Of a stretch of DNA of 64,000 nucleotides, positions 8,776 to 16,127 are shown piece by piece. The position numbers were made by a program, and so were the translations under genes. Below the pieces are notes generated by a model, which did no database searches, was not told the DNA's origin, and saw nothing but the letters and a program-made list of their open reading frames with translations. How positions within the stretch are numbered: the stretch's first letter is position 1; every line of letters begins with the position of its first letter. The stretch comes from Methanothrix sp. (lineage in GTDB: Archaea; Halobacteriota; Methanosarcinia; Methanotrichales; Methanotrichaceae), in NCBI GenBank assembly GCA_026394565.1, contig JAPKYA010000105.1:1-64000 (forward strand), read 5' to 3'.

Positions 8776-9645
8776 ATGAAAAGCATGATTGTGGGAATGC
8801 TGGCCGAGACCTCGATCCATCCTGGGGTCGGCAGCTCGGCTGGATTCGTGGACCTGCCGGTGGCGAGGGAGAAAGTGACCAATTACCCTGTCATCGTCGG
8901 CTCCAGTCTTAAGGGGTCTCTTCTGGACAGGGCCAGGGAGGTGCACGGAACGCCAAAAGTGACAGGCGAAGGGAACGAAAAAGAAGAGAAGATTGAGCTT
9001 CCAGAAGATATCGAAAATATATTTGGCAGACCGGATAGAGCCGGCGAGATCATGGTATCAGATGCCCGCCTGCTCCTTCTGCCTGTGCGAAGCCTCACGG
9101 GCCAGTACCGCTGGGTCACCTGTCCCTATCTACTGGAGAGATTCATGAGGGATATCACTCTTGCGGGCTTTAGGACGCAGCCGGTTCCAGAAATTGTTGG
9201 ACCGAATGAAGGAGAGGCCTGGGGCGAGGATTCAGGAAGCATTTTCCTGGAGGAGAGAGAGTTTCAGGTGACAGATAAGGCAACTTCGAAGGTTGCTGAG
9301 CAGTTGGCTCACCTCAAAAAGCTCATACCTCACAGACCGGCAACCGATAGAATAGACCGCCAGTTGGTGTTGCTACACGAAGACGACTTTAAATGGTTCG
9401 CTTCATATGGTCTTCCTGTCGTTGCCAGAAACAACCTCGACGAGACAACCAAGGTCAGCAAGAATTTATGGTATGAGGAGTCCTTGTCTCAGGATACCCT
9501 CATGTACATGCTTCTCATGGAACGACGGGAGGGCTCGATCACTAAAGTAAGGAAGCTGCTGAAGACACGTCCTTATCTTCAGGTGGGCGGCAACGAAACT
9601 GTAGGTCACGGGTGGTTCGCCTTAAAGACCTGGAATGGAGAGTGA
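8776..9645 (+). CDS. cmr4: Type III-B CRISPR RAMP protein Cmr4 (target RNA nuclease backbone)
   Basis: Starting at ATG 8776 after an AGGAGATG site, the 289-residue product contains HPGVGSSAGFVDLPVARE. The Asp at residue 26 matches the catalytic Asp of the Cas7 backbone subunit, which cuts target RNA at 6-nt steps. VGSSLKGSLLDRAR and a C-terminal VGGNETVGHGWF loop complete the RAMP pattern. The frame extends upstream to 8734, but that part overlaps cmr3 and lacks family sequence. It is followed after six bases by cmr5. Confidence 0.93.
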   Translation: MKSMIVGMLAETSIHPGVGSSAGFVDLPVAREKVTNYPVIVGSSLKGSLLDRAREVHGTPKVTGEGNEKEEKIELPEDIENIFGRPDRAGEIMVSDARLLLLPVRSLTGQYRWVTCPYLLERFMRDITLAGFRTQPVPEIVGPNEGEAWGEDSGSIFLEEREFQVTDKATSKVAEQLAHLKKLIPHRPATDRIDRQLVLLHEDDFKWFASYGLPVVARNNLDETTKVSKNLWYEESLSQDTLMYMLLMERREGSITKVRKLLKTRPYLQVGGNETVGHGWFALKTWNGE

Positions 9646-9651
9646 GAATCT

Positions 9652-10191
9652 ATGGCGGCTAACGACCAAGAATCAGGTGTAAGACTGCAAGAAGGTAAGC
9701 GGTCCCGCGAGCAGAAGCGAGCAGACCACGCCCTGAGGACGATACGAATGCTCAAGGGCCTTGATCAGAACCAGGACACAGAGAAGCCGCTCTACGGGAA
9801 CCTTCGCGCCTATGTGGAAAACCTTCCAGCAATGATCGTCATGAACGGTCTTGGCCAGGCCATGGCCACTGAGCTGGCGGCGGCCAGAATGGGAGAGGAA
9901 GAAATTCCAAAAGGAAATCGTGATCTGTCTGGAATGATTGAAGCCCTACAATATTCTGCCAAAGGAAATAGAAATGCAGATGTGAGGGCACACGAGTTGT
10001 TATTCTTCATAGTCTCGGACTGGTTGCAAAAGAGCAGGGCCTACTCCTACTCAGAGGACGAAGGCCTCATGGAGGCCATTGTCAGTGGTAACCAGAAAGA
10101 GTACGTGAGAGCGCAGCATGAGGCTCTGGCCTATCTGGAGTGGCTGAAGAAGTTCAGTCAGGCATTCCTTCAGGAAAGGAGGAAAGGATGA
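9652..10191 (+). CDS. cmr5: Type III-B small subunit Cmr5 (Cas11 family)
   Basis: This 179-residue, almost fully helical protein contains KPLYGNLRAYVENLPAMIV and LGQAMAT, typical of Cmr5. Cmr5 (Cas11) stacks along the belly of the Cmr complex and supports target binding. Its position between cmr4 and cmr6 agrees. The stop overlaps the cmr6 start (ATGA at 10188). The N-terminal 30 residues are charged and may be flexible. Confidence 0.9.
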   Translation: MAANDQESGVRLQEGKRSREQKRADHALRTIRMLKGLDQNQDTEKPLYGNLRAYVENLPAMIVMNGLGQAMATELAAARMGEEEIPKGNRDLSGMIEALQYSAKGNRNADVRAHELLFFIVSDWLQKSRAYSYSEDEGLMEAIVSGNQKEYVRAQHEALAYLEWLKKFSQAFLQERRKG

Positions 10192-11264
10192 GCGGTAGCA
10201 CAGCCAATCTGCCCCTTTACAAGCCCATATCGCAGCCGGACTTCGACAGTAGTCCTAATGCAGGACTAAGGTATGACAAGTTCTGCGACCGTTGGGAGGG
10301 GGGCTGGAAGAGCGGTCTTGGAAAAAATGGCAAGGGAGAATGGGTGAATGCCTTCACCAGTCATGATAAAGACAATCCTGTTTTTATTGGAGACCGCGAC
10401 TTGCTGGAGGAGACTGTAGAAAGGCGCCTGACACTCTTGGAGAAATGCGGTGGTCTGGCGTTGTCGCTCGAAACCCAGGGGCCCATGGTGAGCGGCTTGG
10501 GGAGATCTCATCCTGTAGAGAATGGCTTCGCCTGGCATCATCTCCTGGGCATCCCCTACCTTCCAGGCTCGTCAGTCAAAGGGATGGTTCGCAGCTACGC
10601 CACCTGCTGGCTGGATGGGCAAAATAATGTAGATAAGGCCGATTTGATGCGAATCTTTGGGCCCAGAGACCCCAAAGACGGCCCCATTCACGTAGGTTCT
10701 GTCATCTTCATGGATGCACTTCCCATCTTGCCGGTCAGGCTCAAAGCAGAGGTCATGACACCTCATTACAATCCCTACTACGCTGGAGACAATGAGCCTC
10801 CTGGAGACTGGCACAGTCCGAAGCCAATACCTTTTCTGGCGGTGGACGAGGGGCAGGTGTTCTTGTTCGGGATCTTGCCACGGTGCCCAGGGGACGGGGC
10901 GGATTGCAGCCGGGCTTCAGAGTGGCTGTCTGATGCACTGAATGTGATGGGTGCAGGTGCCAAGACCTCTTCTGGGTATGGTAGGTTTTCGAAAGTTGAT
11001 CTGAAGAACAGGGGAATGCGACGGCTGGCGTGGATCTCCCGACAGCAGCAAGAGAATAATGTGACTGCTTTTCTTAGAGATAGCCCCAAAATAGCATTAG
11101 AAAAGTGGTCAGAGATCGAAAATCCCGAGATCAAATGTGAGGTCGCAAAGGAGATGAATAGAGTTTACCAGACCATAGGATCATGGGGGAAGATTAAGGA
11201 GACAAAGAAGGTTTTGGAGGTGTATCTGAAGACCGCTTGCTCGTCCCCGGAGGACACGGCATGA
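10188..11264 (+). CDS. cmr6: Type III-B CRISPR RAMP protein Cmr6
   Basis: The start is ATG 10188, preceded by GGAGGAAAGG. The 358-residue product carries LGRSHPVENGFAWHHLLG, then PYLPGSSVKGMVRSYA, then RLKAEVMTPHYNPYY, all hallmarks of Cmr6. A glycine-rich GAGAKTSSGYGRF loop follows. Cmr6 is a Cas7-like backbone subunit at the crRNA 3' side. Its stop overlaps the next gene (ATGA at 11261), keeping the operon coupled. Confidence 0.92.
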   Translation: MSGSTANLPLYKPISQPDFDSSPNAGLRYDKFCDRWEGGWKSGLGKNGKGEWVNAFTSHDKDNPVFIGDRDLLEETVERRLTLLEKCGGLALSLETQGPMVSGLGRSHPVENGFAWHHLLGIPYLPGSSVKGMVRSYATCWLDGQNNVDKADLMRIFGPRDPKDGPIHVGSVIFMDALPILPVRLKAEVMTPHYNPYYAGDNEPPGDWHSPKPIPFLAVDEGQVFLFGILPRCPGDGADCSRASEWLSDALNVMGAGAKTSSGYGRFSKVDLKNRGMRRLAWISRQQQENNVTAFLRDSPKIALEKWSEIENPEIKCEVAKEMNRVYQTIGSWGKIKETKKVLEVYLKTACSSPEDTA

Positions 11265-12505
11265 AGATCCTCGTCTGCCTGATAAGCGGCCAGCATGTGC
11301 CAAACCTGCTCACGGTAAAAGCAATCAAACCGGACAGGCTTGTTCTATTGGTCACGCCGGCAATGAAGAGGCAGGAGAAGGATTCTCAGTTTTTGAAAGC
11401 TCTGTCGGCCAGCGGGCTGGATTATTCGATGGATGATGAGATGATCATAGATCAAAAGGAGGAGAATTCGTCAAAAGCGGTCCATGGGAATCTTGAGCGG
11501 GCCTTTTCAAAGCATGCGGACGACGAATGGATCATCAACCTCACCGGCGGGACCAAGCCCATGAGCATAGGTGCTTATGAGTTCTCGAAGAGCAGAGGAT
11601 TGAGGACACTTTATGTAGCTGAGGGCAATCAAGGCCAGGCGATAGATCTTCTGGGCGGGCCGTCTGTTAATCTGGATCATAAGATCACTAGCAGGGAGTT
11701 TTTGGCAGGTTATGGGTTTGATATTCTAAATTGCAAGAGCTTGAAAAAGGATAAGGATAGAGCATTAGCCTGGGCGACTGCAGCGGCAATTCTGGCAAAG
11801 CACAGTGAAGAAGCAGATCTGAGGGGTCTCTTGGGCCGGCTGCAGAGGTTCAAAGAAGCTGCCATCAAGCTGGACAGAAATGGTTGGGAAAGAGACGGTC
11901 TAACTCTAACCGAGGAAGATGACCTATTTCTTGAAGACGCAGCTCTCAGAGATCAGATAGCCTCATATTTTGGGCTGTCCACGGCGGGGGATAAATTCAC
12001 GGGACGGCTGGAGAGGCCGGTGGTTGAGTTTCTCACAGGCAAGTGGCTGGAGGTCTTTGTCTGGAGCTTGCTTAGGCCATTCGAAGGAAGAGGCATCTGG
12101 GACCTTCATTTAGGGGTGAGCGCTGGAAAGAGCGGGCCAGGCGAAAACAATGATCTGGATGTATCCTTTATGAAAAACCAATCTCTTTGTATTGTGGAAT
12201 GCAAGACAGGAGGCCAGGAGCATGATCCGCAGGCGGATGATGTGCTCTATAAGATCGAGGCCATCAAGTCCGGGCCGAAGGCCTTGAGGGTGGATGCCTA
12301 TCTGGCAACAACGTCGGATAACGTGAAAGACCCTGAAAAGGGAGGCATAAGAGAGAAGCTTCTGAGAAGATCGAGAATATATGGATGCAAAATCATTCCA
12401 GGATGGAAGATCCAGGAGATGGCGGATCTCTATCTTTCCAGCGATCCTCGACAAAACCAGGTGGTTGCTGACATGTTCGGCTTGAAGCTGGAGGGGCCTT
12501 TGTGA
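11261..12505 (+). CDS. CARF-domain PD-(D/E)xK nuclease, Card1/Can2-like (DUF1887)
   Basis: The N-terminal CARF domain begins KILVCLISGQHVPNLLTVKA and includes NLTGGTKPMSIGAYEF, a signature of DUF1887 proteins. The C-terminal domain carries NDLDV and, about fifteen residues later, IVECKTGG; together these form a PD-(D/E)xK nuclease centre near residues 296-315. Card1/Can2 proteins are switched on by cyclic tetra-adenylate and cut ssDNA, RNA or supercoiled DNA. Immediate coupling to cmr6 (ATGA) and an active Cas10 cyclase place it as the soluble effector of this type III-B system. Start ATG 11261 is chosen because CARF sequence follows at once. At 414 residues its length is normal for the family. 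Confidence 0.9.
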   Translation: MKILVCLISGQHVPNLLTVKAIKPDRLVLLVTPAMKRQEKDSQFLKALSASGLDYSMDDEMIIDQKEENSSKAVHGNLERAFSKHADDEWIINLTGGTKPMSIGAYEFSKSRGLRTLYVAEGNQGQAIDLLGGPSVNLDHKITSREFLAGYGFDILNCKSLKKDKDRALAWATAAAILAKHSEEADLRGLLGRLQRFKEAAIKLDRNGWERDGLTLTEEDDLFLEDAALRDQIASYFGLSTAGDKFTGRLERPVVEFLTGKWLEVFVWSLLRPFEGRGIWDLHLGVSAGKSGPGENNDLDVSFMKNQSLCIVECKTGGQEHDPQADDVLYKIEAIKSGPKALRVDAYLATTSDNVKDPEKGGIREKLLRRSRIYGCKIIPGWKIQEMADLYLSSDPRQNQVVADMFGLKLEGPL

Positions 12506-12783
12506 ACCAGGTCGTCTATTCCATAGGGGTTGCGGCACCAATTGCTCCTTCAGAGCCACTTCCCCCGTTGCCCGAGATCCCCCGCGGCTCGCTTGTGATC
12601 GTGGAGGGCCGCGCCCCCATCTGGCGCTACGGCATGGCTCTGCACCTTCTGCATGGCTCGCCTGCGGCAGCAGTGGCCTTCTACGATCCCCGCCTGGGAG
12701 CGGTAGTAGTAGCTACGCACAGCCGGAAGTGGTCGGTGGGAGAGGTGCTGGATGTGACCCTCTCCGCTTCAAAAGACGCGTGA
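12502..12783 (+). CDS. csx3: Csx3/Crn3 ring nuclease (cyclic tetra-adenylate phosphodiesterase)
   Basis: GTG at 12502 overlaps the stop of the nuclease gene (GTGA). The 93-residue product has the Csx3 core: GRAPIWRYGMALHLLHG, then AVAFYDPRLGAVVVATHS, then VGEVLDV. It resembles the archaeal Csx3 of known structure, where DPRLGAVVV and the following His are conserved. Csx3/Crn3 degrades cA4 by joining two tetramers around it, so this gene should turn off the signal that activates the upstream nuclease. It is not fused to an AAA domain. Confidence 0.88.
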   Translation: MNQVVYSIGVAAPIAPSEPLPPLPEIPRGSLVIVEGRAPIWRYGMALHLLHGSPAAAVAFYDPRLGAVVVATHSRKWSVGEVLDVTLSASKDA

Positions 12784-12845
12784 CTATAGTAGTAGCGCAA
12801 TATTATTGAGAAATGAAATATATAGCAATTTGAAGAGGCCATAAA

Positions 12846-13094
12846 ATGAAAAAGAAATTTGTACCACATGAGCCAGAGGAAGATGTGCTTTCAGCAGCGG
12901 AAGCCTTCCAAGATGCAGAGCAATCGGAAGCTCGCTGGCAGGCCTTTGAAAAGGATGAGAAACTGTGCCGAGTTCTTGTTGAGTTGCCGCAGCCGGCCTT
13001 CTCCAAACTGGAAAAGCTGGCCCTGCAAAGAAGAAGGACTGTGTCTCATCTTGTAGAAGAGGTTATCACCGGCCTGGTGGACGCAATTGCTTAA
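12846..13094 (+). CDS. Small ribbon-helix-helix-like protein in the CRISPR locus
   Basis: The 82-residue product has an acidic N-terminal half and a C-terminal part reading RVLVELPQPAFSKLEKLA, then RRRTVSHLVEEVITGLVD. This matches the strand-helix-helix layout of CopG-type DNA-binding proteins by pattern only. It sits 62 bases after csx3, behind an AT-rich stretch with TATA-like sequence (around 12815-12825), and 40 bases before the membrane CARF/SAVED-like gene. It could regulate that gene or the cas operon, or act as an antitoxin-like partner. No exact family is recognised. Confidence 0.6.
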   Translation: MKKKFVPHEPEEDVLSAAEAFQDAEQSEARWQAFEKDEKLCRVLVELPQPAFSKLEKLALQRRRTVSHLVEEVITGLVDAIA

Positions 13095-13134
13095 ATAGCT
13101 AAAGTCATGATGTAATTGGTGGAAGTGGCGAAAG

Positions 13135-13683
13135 ATGAACTGGATAGAGATCGTTTCGTTGATGGCCAGTTTTGCGTCATTGACTGCATTTTTCCTGTTT
13201 CTATGGTTCAGCTTTGCCCTTTGGAGGCAGAAGAGGGAGCTAAAGCGAAGATTTGTCTCCATGGATGGAAACAAGGTTGGGCTATCTAAACATCCCATCG
13301 CCATAGTGATAGGTGTTGGCAAGGATCTGAATGCTTCTGCCAGTGATTATTTGAAAGATCATGATTGGGGAGATGTGCCGGTCATCAGTTGGAAGAGCAG
13401 CGGCGGCTGGCTGGAGCCCAAAGATTATCCTAATGCAATGATAAACATAAATGGATTAAAAGATCAAGCGATGAAGGTTGGGGCAACCGAGGTTCTGTTG
13501 TTCTACGCAGGTCCGCTTGATCTGGCCATCTATATTGGGACGAGGCTGCAAAACTGGGTGCCTGTTAGGGTGTTTCAGCATACCGGCAAGGCCGGCCAGG
13601 AGATCTATCTGCAAAACATCACCCTGGAGAAGGATGCCGCCGGAATGGAGACTCTAACCGAGCAGTTGGTTAAAAAATTATAA
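13135..13683 (+). CDS. Single-helix membrane protein with CARF/SAVED-like domain (candidate Cam1-like effector)
   Basis: The 182-residue protein has one N-terminal transmembrane helix (about residues 4-30), a basic stop (RQKRELKRR), then a Rossmann-like soluble domain. The domain begins IAIVIGVGKDL and later has VLLFYAGPLDLAIYIGTRL followed by PVRVFQHTG. The latter resembles the core of SAVED/CARF sensor domains, where a strand ends in F-x-A-x-P and leads into LA-x-x-x-G. No enzymatic motif is present. The architecture, one helix plus a CARF-size sensor, matches the membrane effector Cam1, which depolarises the membrane when bound to cA4. Placement between the cmr operon and cas1 supports a CRISPR role. 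The family assignment is by pattern only. Confidence 0.6.
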   Translation: MNWIEIVSLMASFASLTAFFLFLWFSFALWRQKRELKRRFVSMDGNKVGLSKHPIAIVIGVGKDLNASASDYLKDHDWGDVPVISWKSSGGWLEPKDYPNAMININGLKDQAMKVGATEVLLFYAGPLDLAIYIGTRLQNWVPVRVFQHTGKAGQEIYLQNITLEKDAAGMETLTEQLVKKL

Positions 13684-13865
13684 TTATTATTATCATCCTC
13701 GCCAATTCTGGAGAGCAGGCCCCCTTGCCGGCCAGGGGCCATCCGGCCAGACGGATGGATCAGGTCAGAGGCGTGTGAGCCATAGCGATGCATCTGGCCA
13801 GGGACCGAAATAACCTAATCAGTTATCTATTTATTTTTTGATGTTTACACTATCACAGGGATTTT
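13684..13865. promoter_or_regulatory. Intergenic region with two hairpins ahead of cas4-cas1
   Basis: After the membrane-protein gene comes a GC-rich stretch with two potential hairpins. One is built on CCCCTTGCC and GGCCAGGGG near 13722-13739. The other is CCATCCG (13739-13745) with CGGATGG (13752-13758). They may end transcription of the interference operon. The last 50 bases before ATG 13866 are AT-rich and can hold the promoter of cas4-cas1-cas2. Confidence 0.4.
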
Positions 13866-15500
13866 ATGGAAGAAATATCCAGGCAGAGGCCAAATATGCC
13901 GGAGCTTGTTCCTGCCGGCATGATCAGCGAGTTCGCCTATTGCCCCAGGCAATGTTATATCAGAAGTACGGAGGGCGAATTCATTGAATGCGAAGATGCG
14001 GCAGAAGGCAATCAATCCGATAAAAAGCCCAAGCCCATTGAATCCAGATCGGTTTACCTCAGCGGTCCGGTTTTGGGCGTGACCTGTCGCTTGAATCTCT
14101 TGGAGGGAGAAGGTCGAAATGCCATTCCCGTCGAATATAAAAAAGGCGAGGCTCCCAATGTTCCGGGTGAGGTATATGAATCCGATAGGGTGAAGCTCTG
14201 CGCTCAGGGTTTGGTCCTCAGGGAGAACGGTTTTTTATGTGATGAGGGGCTGGCCTATTTCGCGAAATCCAAGAAGCCGGTACCTGTGAAGTTCGATGAG
14301 TCCCTGGTGCAAAGGACCAGAGAGATAATTGCCCAAATCAGGCAAATGATCTCGGAGGGAAAGATGCCCCCGCCTCTGGTTGACAGCCCCAAATGCATTC
14401 GATGCTCTTTTGGCGGGATATGTCTTCCAGACGAGGTGAACTTCCTCAGAGAGAATAAAGAAAGCCCAACAAAGGAATTGAGGATGCTGCTGCCGGCCAG
14501 GGATGACAGAGTTCCGGTTTATGTGCTGGATCAGGGCTGCAGCATACACAAGCGAGGCGACTGTCTGGAGATCCGATCGAGAGACGGCAAGATCAGCAGT
14601 GCCAGGATCATGGAGATATCTCAGGTCTGCCTGTACGGTGGAGTTGAAATCTCAACGCCGGCCGTTGTAGAATTAATGCAGCGGGGCATTCCTGTACTTC
14701 ATTTCACCCACGGAGGATGGTTCGAGGGCATCTGCCTGGGTCATACCAATAAGAACATCGAACTGAGAATTCGGCAGTTCGAATGGGCCGGGGACCCGGA
14801 AAAATCGCTGGCCATAGCCAGGAGCATGGTTTCGGGAAAGATCAAGAACTGCAGAATTCTCCTGCGCCGAAATGATGAGGAGGTTGCAAAGGATGTTCTG
14901 GACAGGCTGGCGGACTATGCTCGGGAAGCGGAGACGTCACCAAGCTTTGAGAGCCTGCTTGGCTTTGAAGGTGCGGCCGCCGAGCTTTACTTCTCAAGGC
15001 TGGGCAGCCTGCTCAAAACAAATGATCCAGAGTTATCATTTCAAGGCAGAAACAGGCGGCCGCCAAAGGACCCGGTTAATGCGGTACTGTCCTATCTGTA
15101 TGGAATTTTAGCCAAGGAGACCTTCGTCACCCTCCTGGCGGTCGGATTCGAGCCGTATCTGGGTTTCTATCATCAACCCAGATATGGCAGACCGGCTCTG
15201 GCACTGGACCTGATGGAGGAGTTTCGGCCGCTGATCGCCGACTCAGTGGCGATCACTTTATTCAACAACAAGGAGCTGGTTTCCAGGGACTTTATTCGAA
15301 CGGACCCCGGTGTGATGCTCACACCTTCCGCCAGGAGGAAAGTGGTTGCCGGATACGAAAGAAGAGTTGATACTGAGGTCACGCATCCCTTATTCGGCTA
15401 CAAAATAAGCTATCGCAGGGTAATGGAGGTCCAATCGCGACTTCTATCAAGAACCATCTTCGAAGAGATAGGCGGGTATCCGGCCTTTTGTACGAGGTGA
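13866..15500 (+). CDS. cas4-cas1: Cas4-Cas1 fusion (spacer trimming and integration)
   Basis: Residues 1-200 are a Cas4 nuclease: C26 in FAYCPRQCY, the catalytic VEYKKG (E90, K92), and C177, C180 and C186 in CIRCSFGGIC, together able to hold an Fe-S cluster. Residues 205-544 are a Cas1 integrase with E368 (GFEGAAAELYF), H436 (GFYHQPRYGRP) and D448 (LDLMEEFRP) at the catalytic positions. Cas4-Cas1 fusions are typical of type I-G (formerly I-U) systems, whereas here the effector genes are type III-B. Cas4 trims prespacers and sets PAM and orientation; Cas1 inserts them at the leader. cas2 follows after four bases. Confidence 0.95.
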   Translation: MEEISRQRPNMPELVPAGMISEFAYCPRQCYIRSTEGEFIECEDAAEGNQSDKKPKPIESRSVYLSGPVLGVTCRLNLLEGEGRNAIPVEYKKGEAPNVPGEVYESDRVKLCAQGLVLRENGFLCDEGLAYFAKSKKPVPVKFDESLVQRTREIIAQIRQMISEGKMPPPLVDSPKCIRCSFGGICLPDEVNFLRENKESPTKELRMLLPARDDRVPVYVLDQGCSIHKRGDCLEIRSRDGKISSARIMEISQVCLYGGVEISTPAVVELMQRGIPVLHFTHGGWFEGICLGHTNKNIELRIRQFEWAGDPEKSLAIARSMVSGKIKNCRILLRRNDEEVAKDVLDRLADYAREAETSPSFESLLGFEGAAAELYFSRLGSLLKTNDPELSFQGRNRRPPKDPVNAVLSYLYGILAKETFVTLLAVGFEPYLGFYHQPRYGRPALALDLMEEFRPLIADSVAITLFNNKELVSRDFIRTDPGVMLTPSARRKVVAGYERRVDTEVTHPLFGYKISYRRVMEVQSRLLSRTIFEEIGGYPAFCTR

Positions 15501-15504
15501 ATAG

Positions 15505-15801
15505 ATGAGCGGGCTGCAAAGTTATGTGGTAAGCTATGATATCATGGACCAGAAACGTCTACAGAGAGTTCATAAAGCTATGCTGGGCTTTGGACAGCCG
15601 GTACACTATTCGGTGTTTCGATGCGATTTGAATTCCGGATGCCTGGAGGATATGATAGCCGCACTGAATAAGATCATAAATCACAAGGAGGACAGGATAA
15701 TGGTCATCGACATGGGGCCTACGGACGGCCGGGCGGACGCAAGGATCAGGTTCCTGGGTATAAAGCAGAAGTGGGACAAACACAGTGCCATGATATTTTA
15801 G
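15505..15801 (+). CDS. cas2: CRISPR-associated endoribonuclease-fold protein Cas2
   Basis: The 98-residue product begins LQSYVVSYDIMDQKRL, with the ferredoxin-like first strand and conserved Asp of Cas2, and continues VHYSVFRCDLN and DRIMVIDMGP. Cas2 dimers bridge two Cas1 dimers in the integration complex. It is four bases from the cas4-cas1 stop and directly upstream of the leader and array, the usual position. Confidence 0.93.
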   Translation: MSGLQSYVVSYDIMDQKRLQRVHKAMLGFGQPVHYSVFRCDLNSGCLEDMIAALNKIINHKEDRIMVIDMGPTDGRADARIRFLGIKQKWDKHSAMIF

Positions 15802-16127
15802 AAATCGAGTGGATGATGAGGGAAAAGTTTAGATAGTATAAAGCAGAGAACTAAAATCCAAGCTCTGTTGAATTGGATCTCTCCAGCCCAGGGCGCTCTC
15901 GCAGAGGGACGGGATGAGGCTATGGTCAAAGAAGCAAAGGATTTATAAATGAGATCTTTTGCGAGCACCCACTTGATGCCCGAAATGCCGGGGGGCGCTC
16001 GCAGGGCCAGAGCAATACGAAAACAGCATACAAATCGAAAAATTTGAAATGTTATTTGCCGCCAGATAGGCAGGTGCTCGCAAATTGAGAATAAATCGCA
16101 CGCAGGCAAAGGCCTAAAATGGCTGCC
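15802..16127 (+). promoter_or_regulatory. CRISPR leader with repeated GGYGCTCGCA-type motif
   Basis: This 326-base stretch between cas2 and the first repeat has no coding frame. It contains ATTTATAAAT near 15941-15950, a good archaeal TATA box. A short motif recurs: GGGCGCTCTCGCAG (15891-15904), GGCGCTCGCAGG (about 15993-16004), GGTGCTCGCAAA (about 16073-16084) and the same on the other strand, TTTGCGAGCACCC (15958-15970). Position and the degenerate last repeat at the far end indicate that the array is read from here on the plus strand. Confidence 0.7.

Noticed and set aside
3455..15801. A complete type I-G interference system
   Set aside because: No cas3, cas8 or csb1 is present; only csb2-like and cas4-cas1 resemble type I-G.
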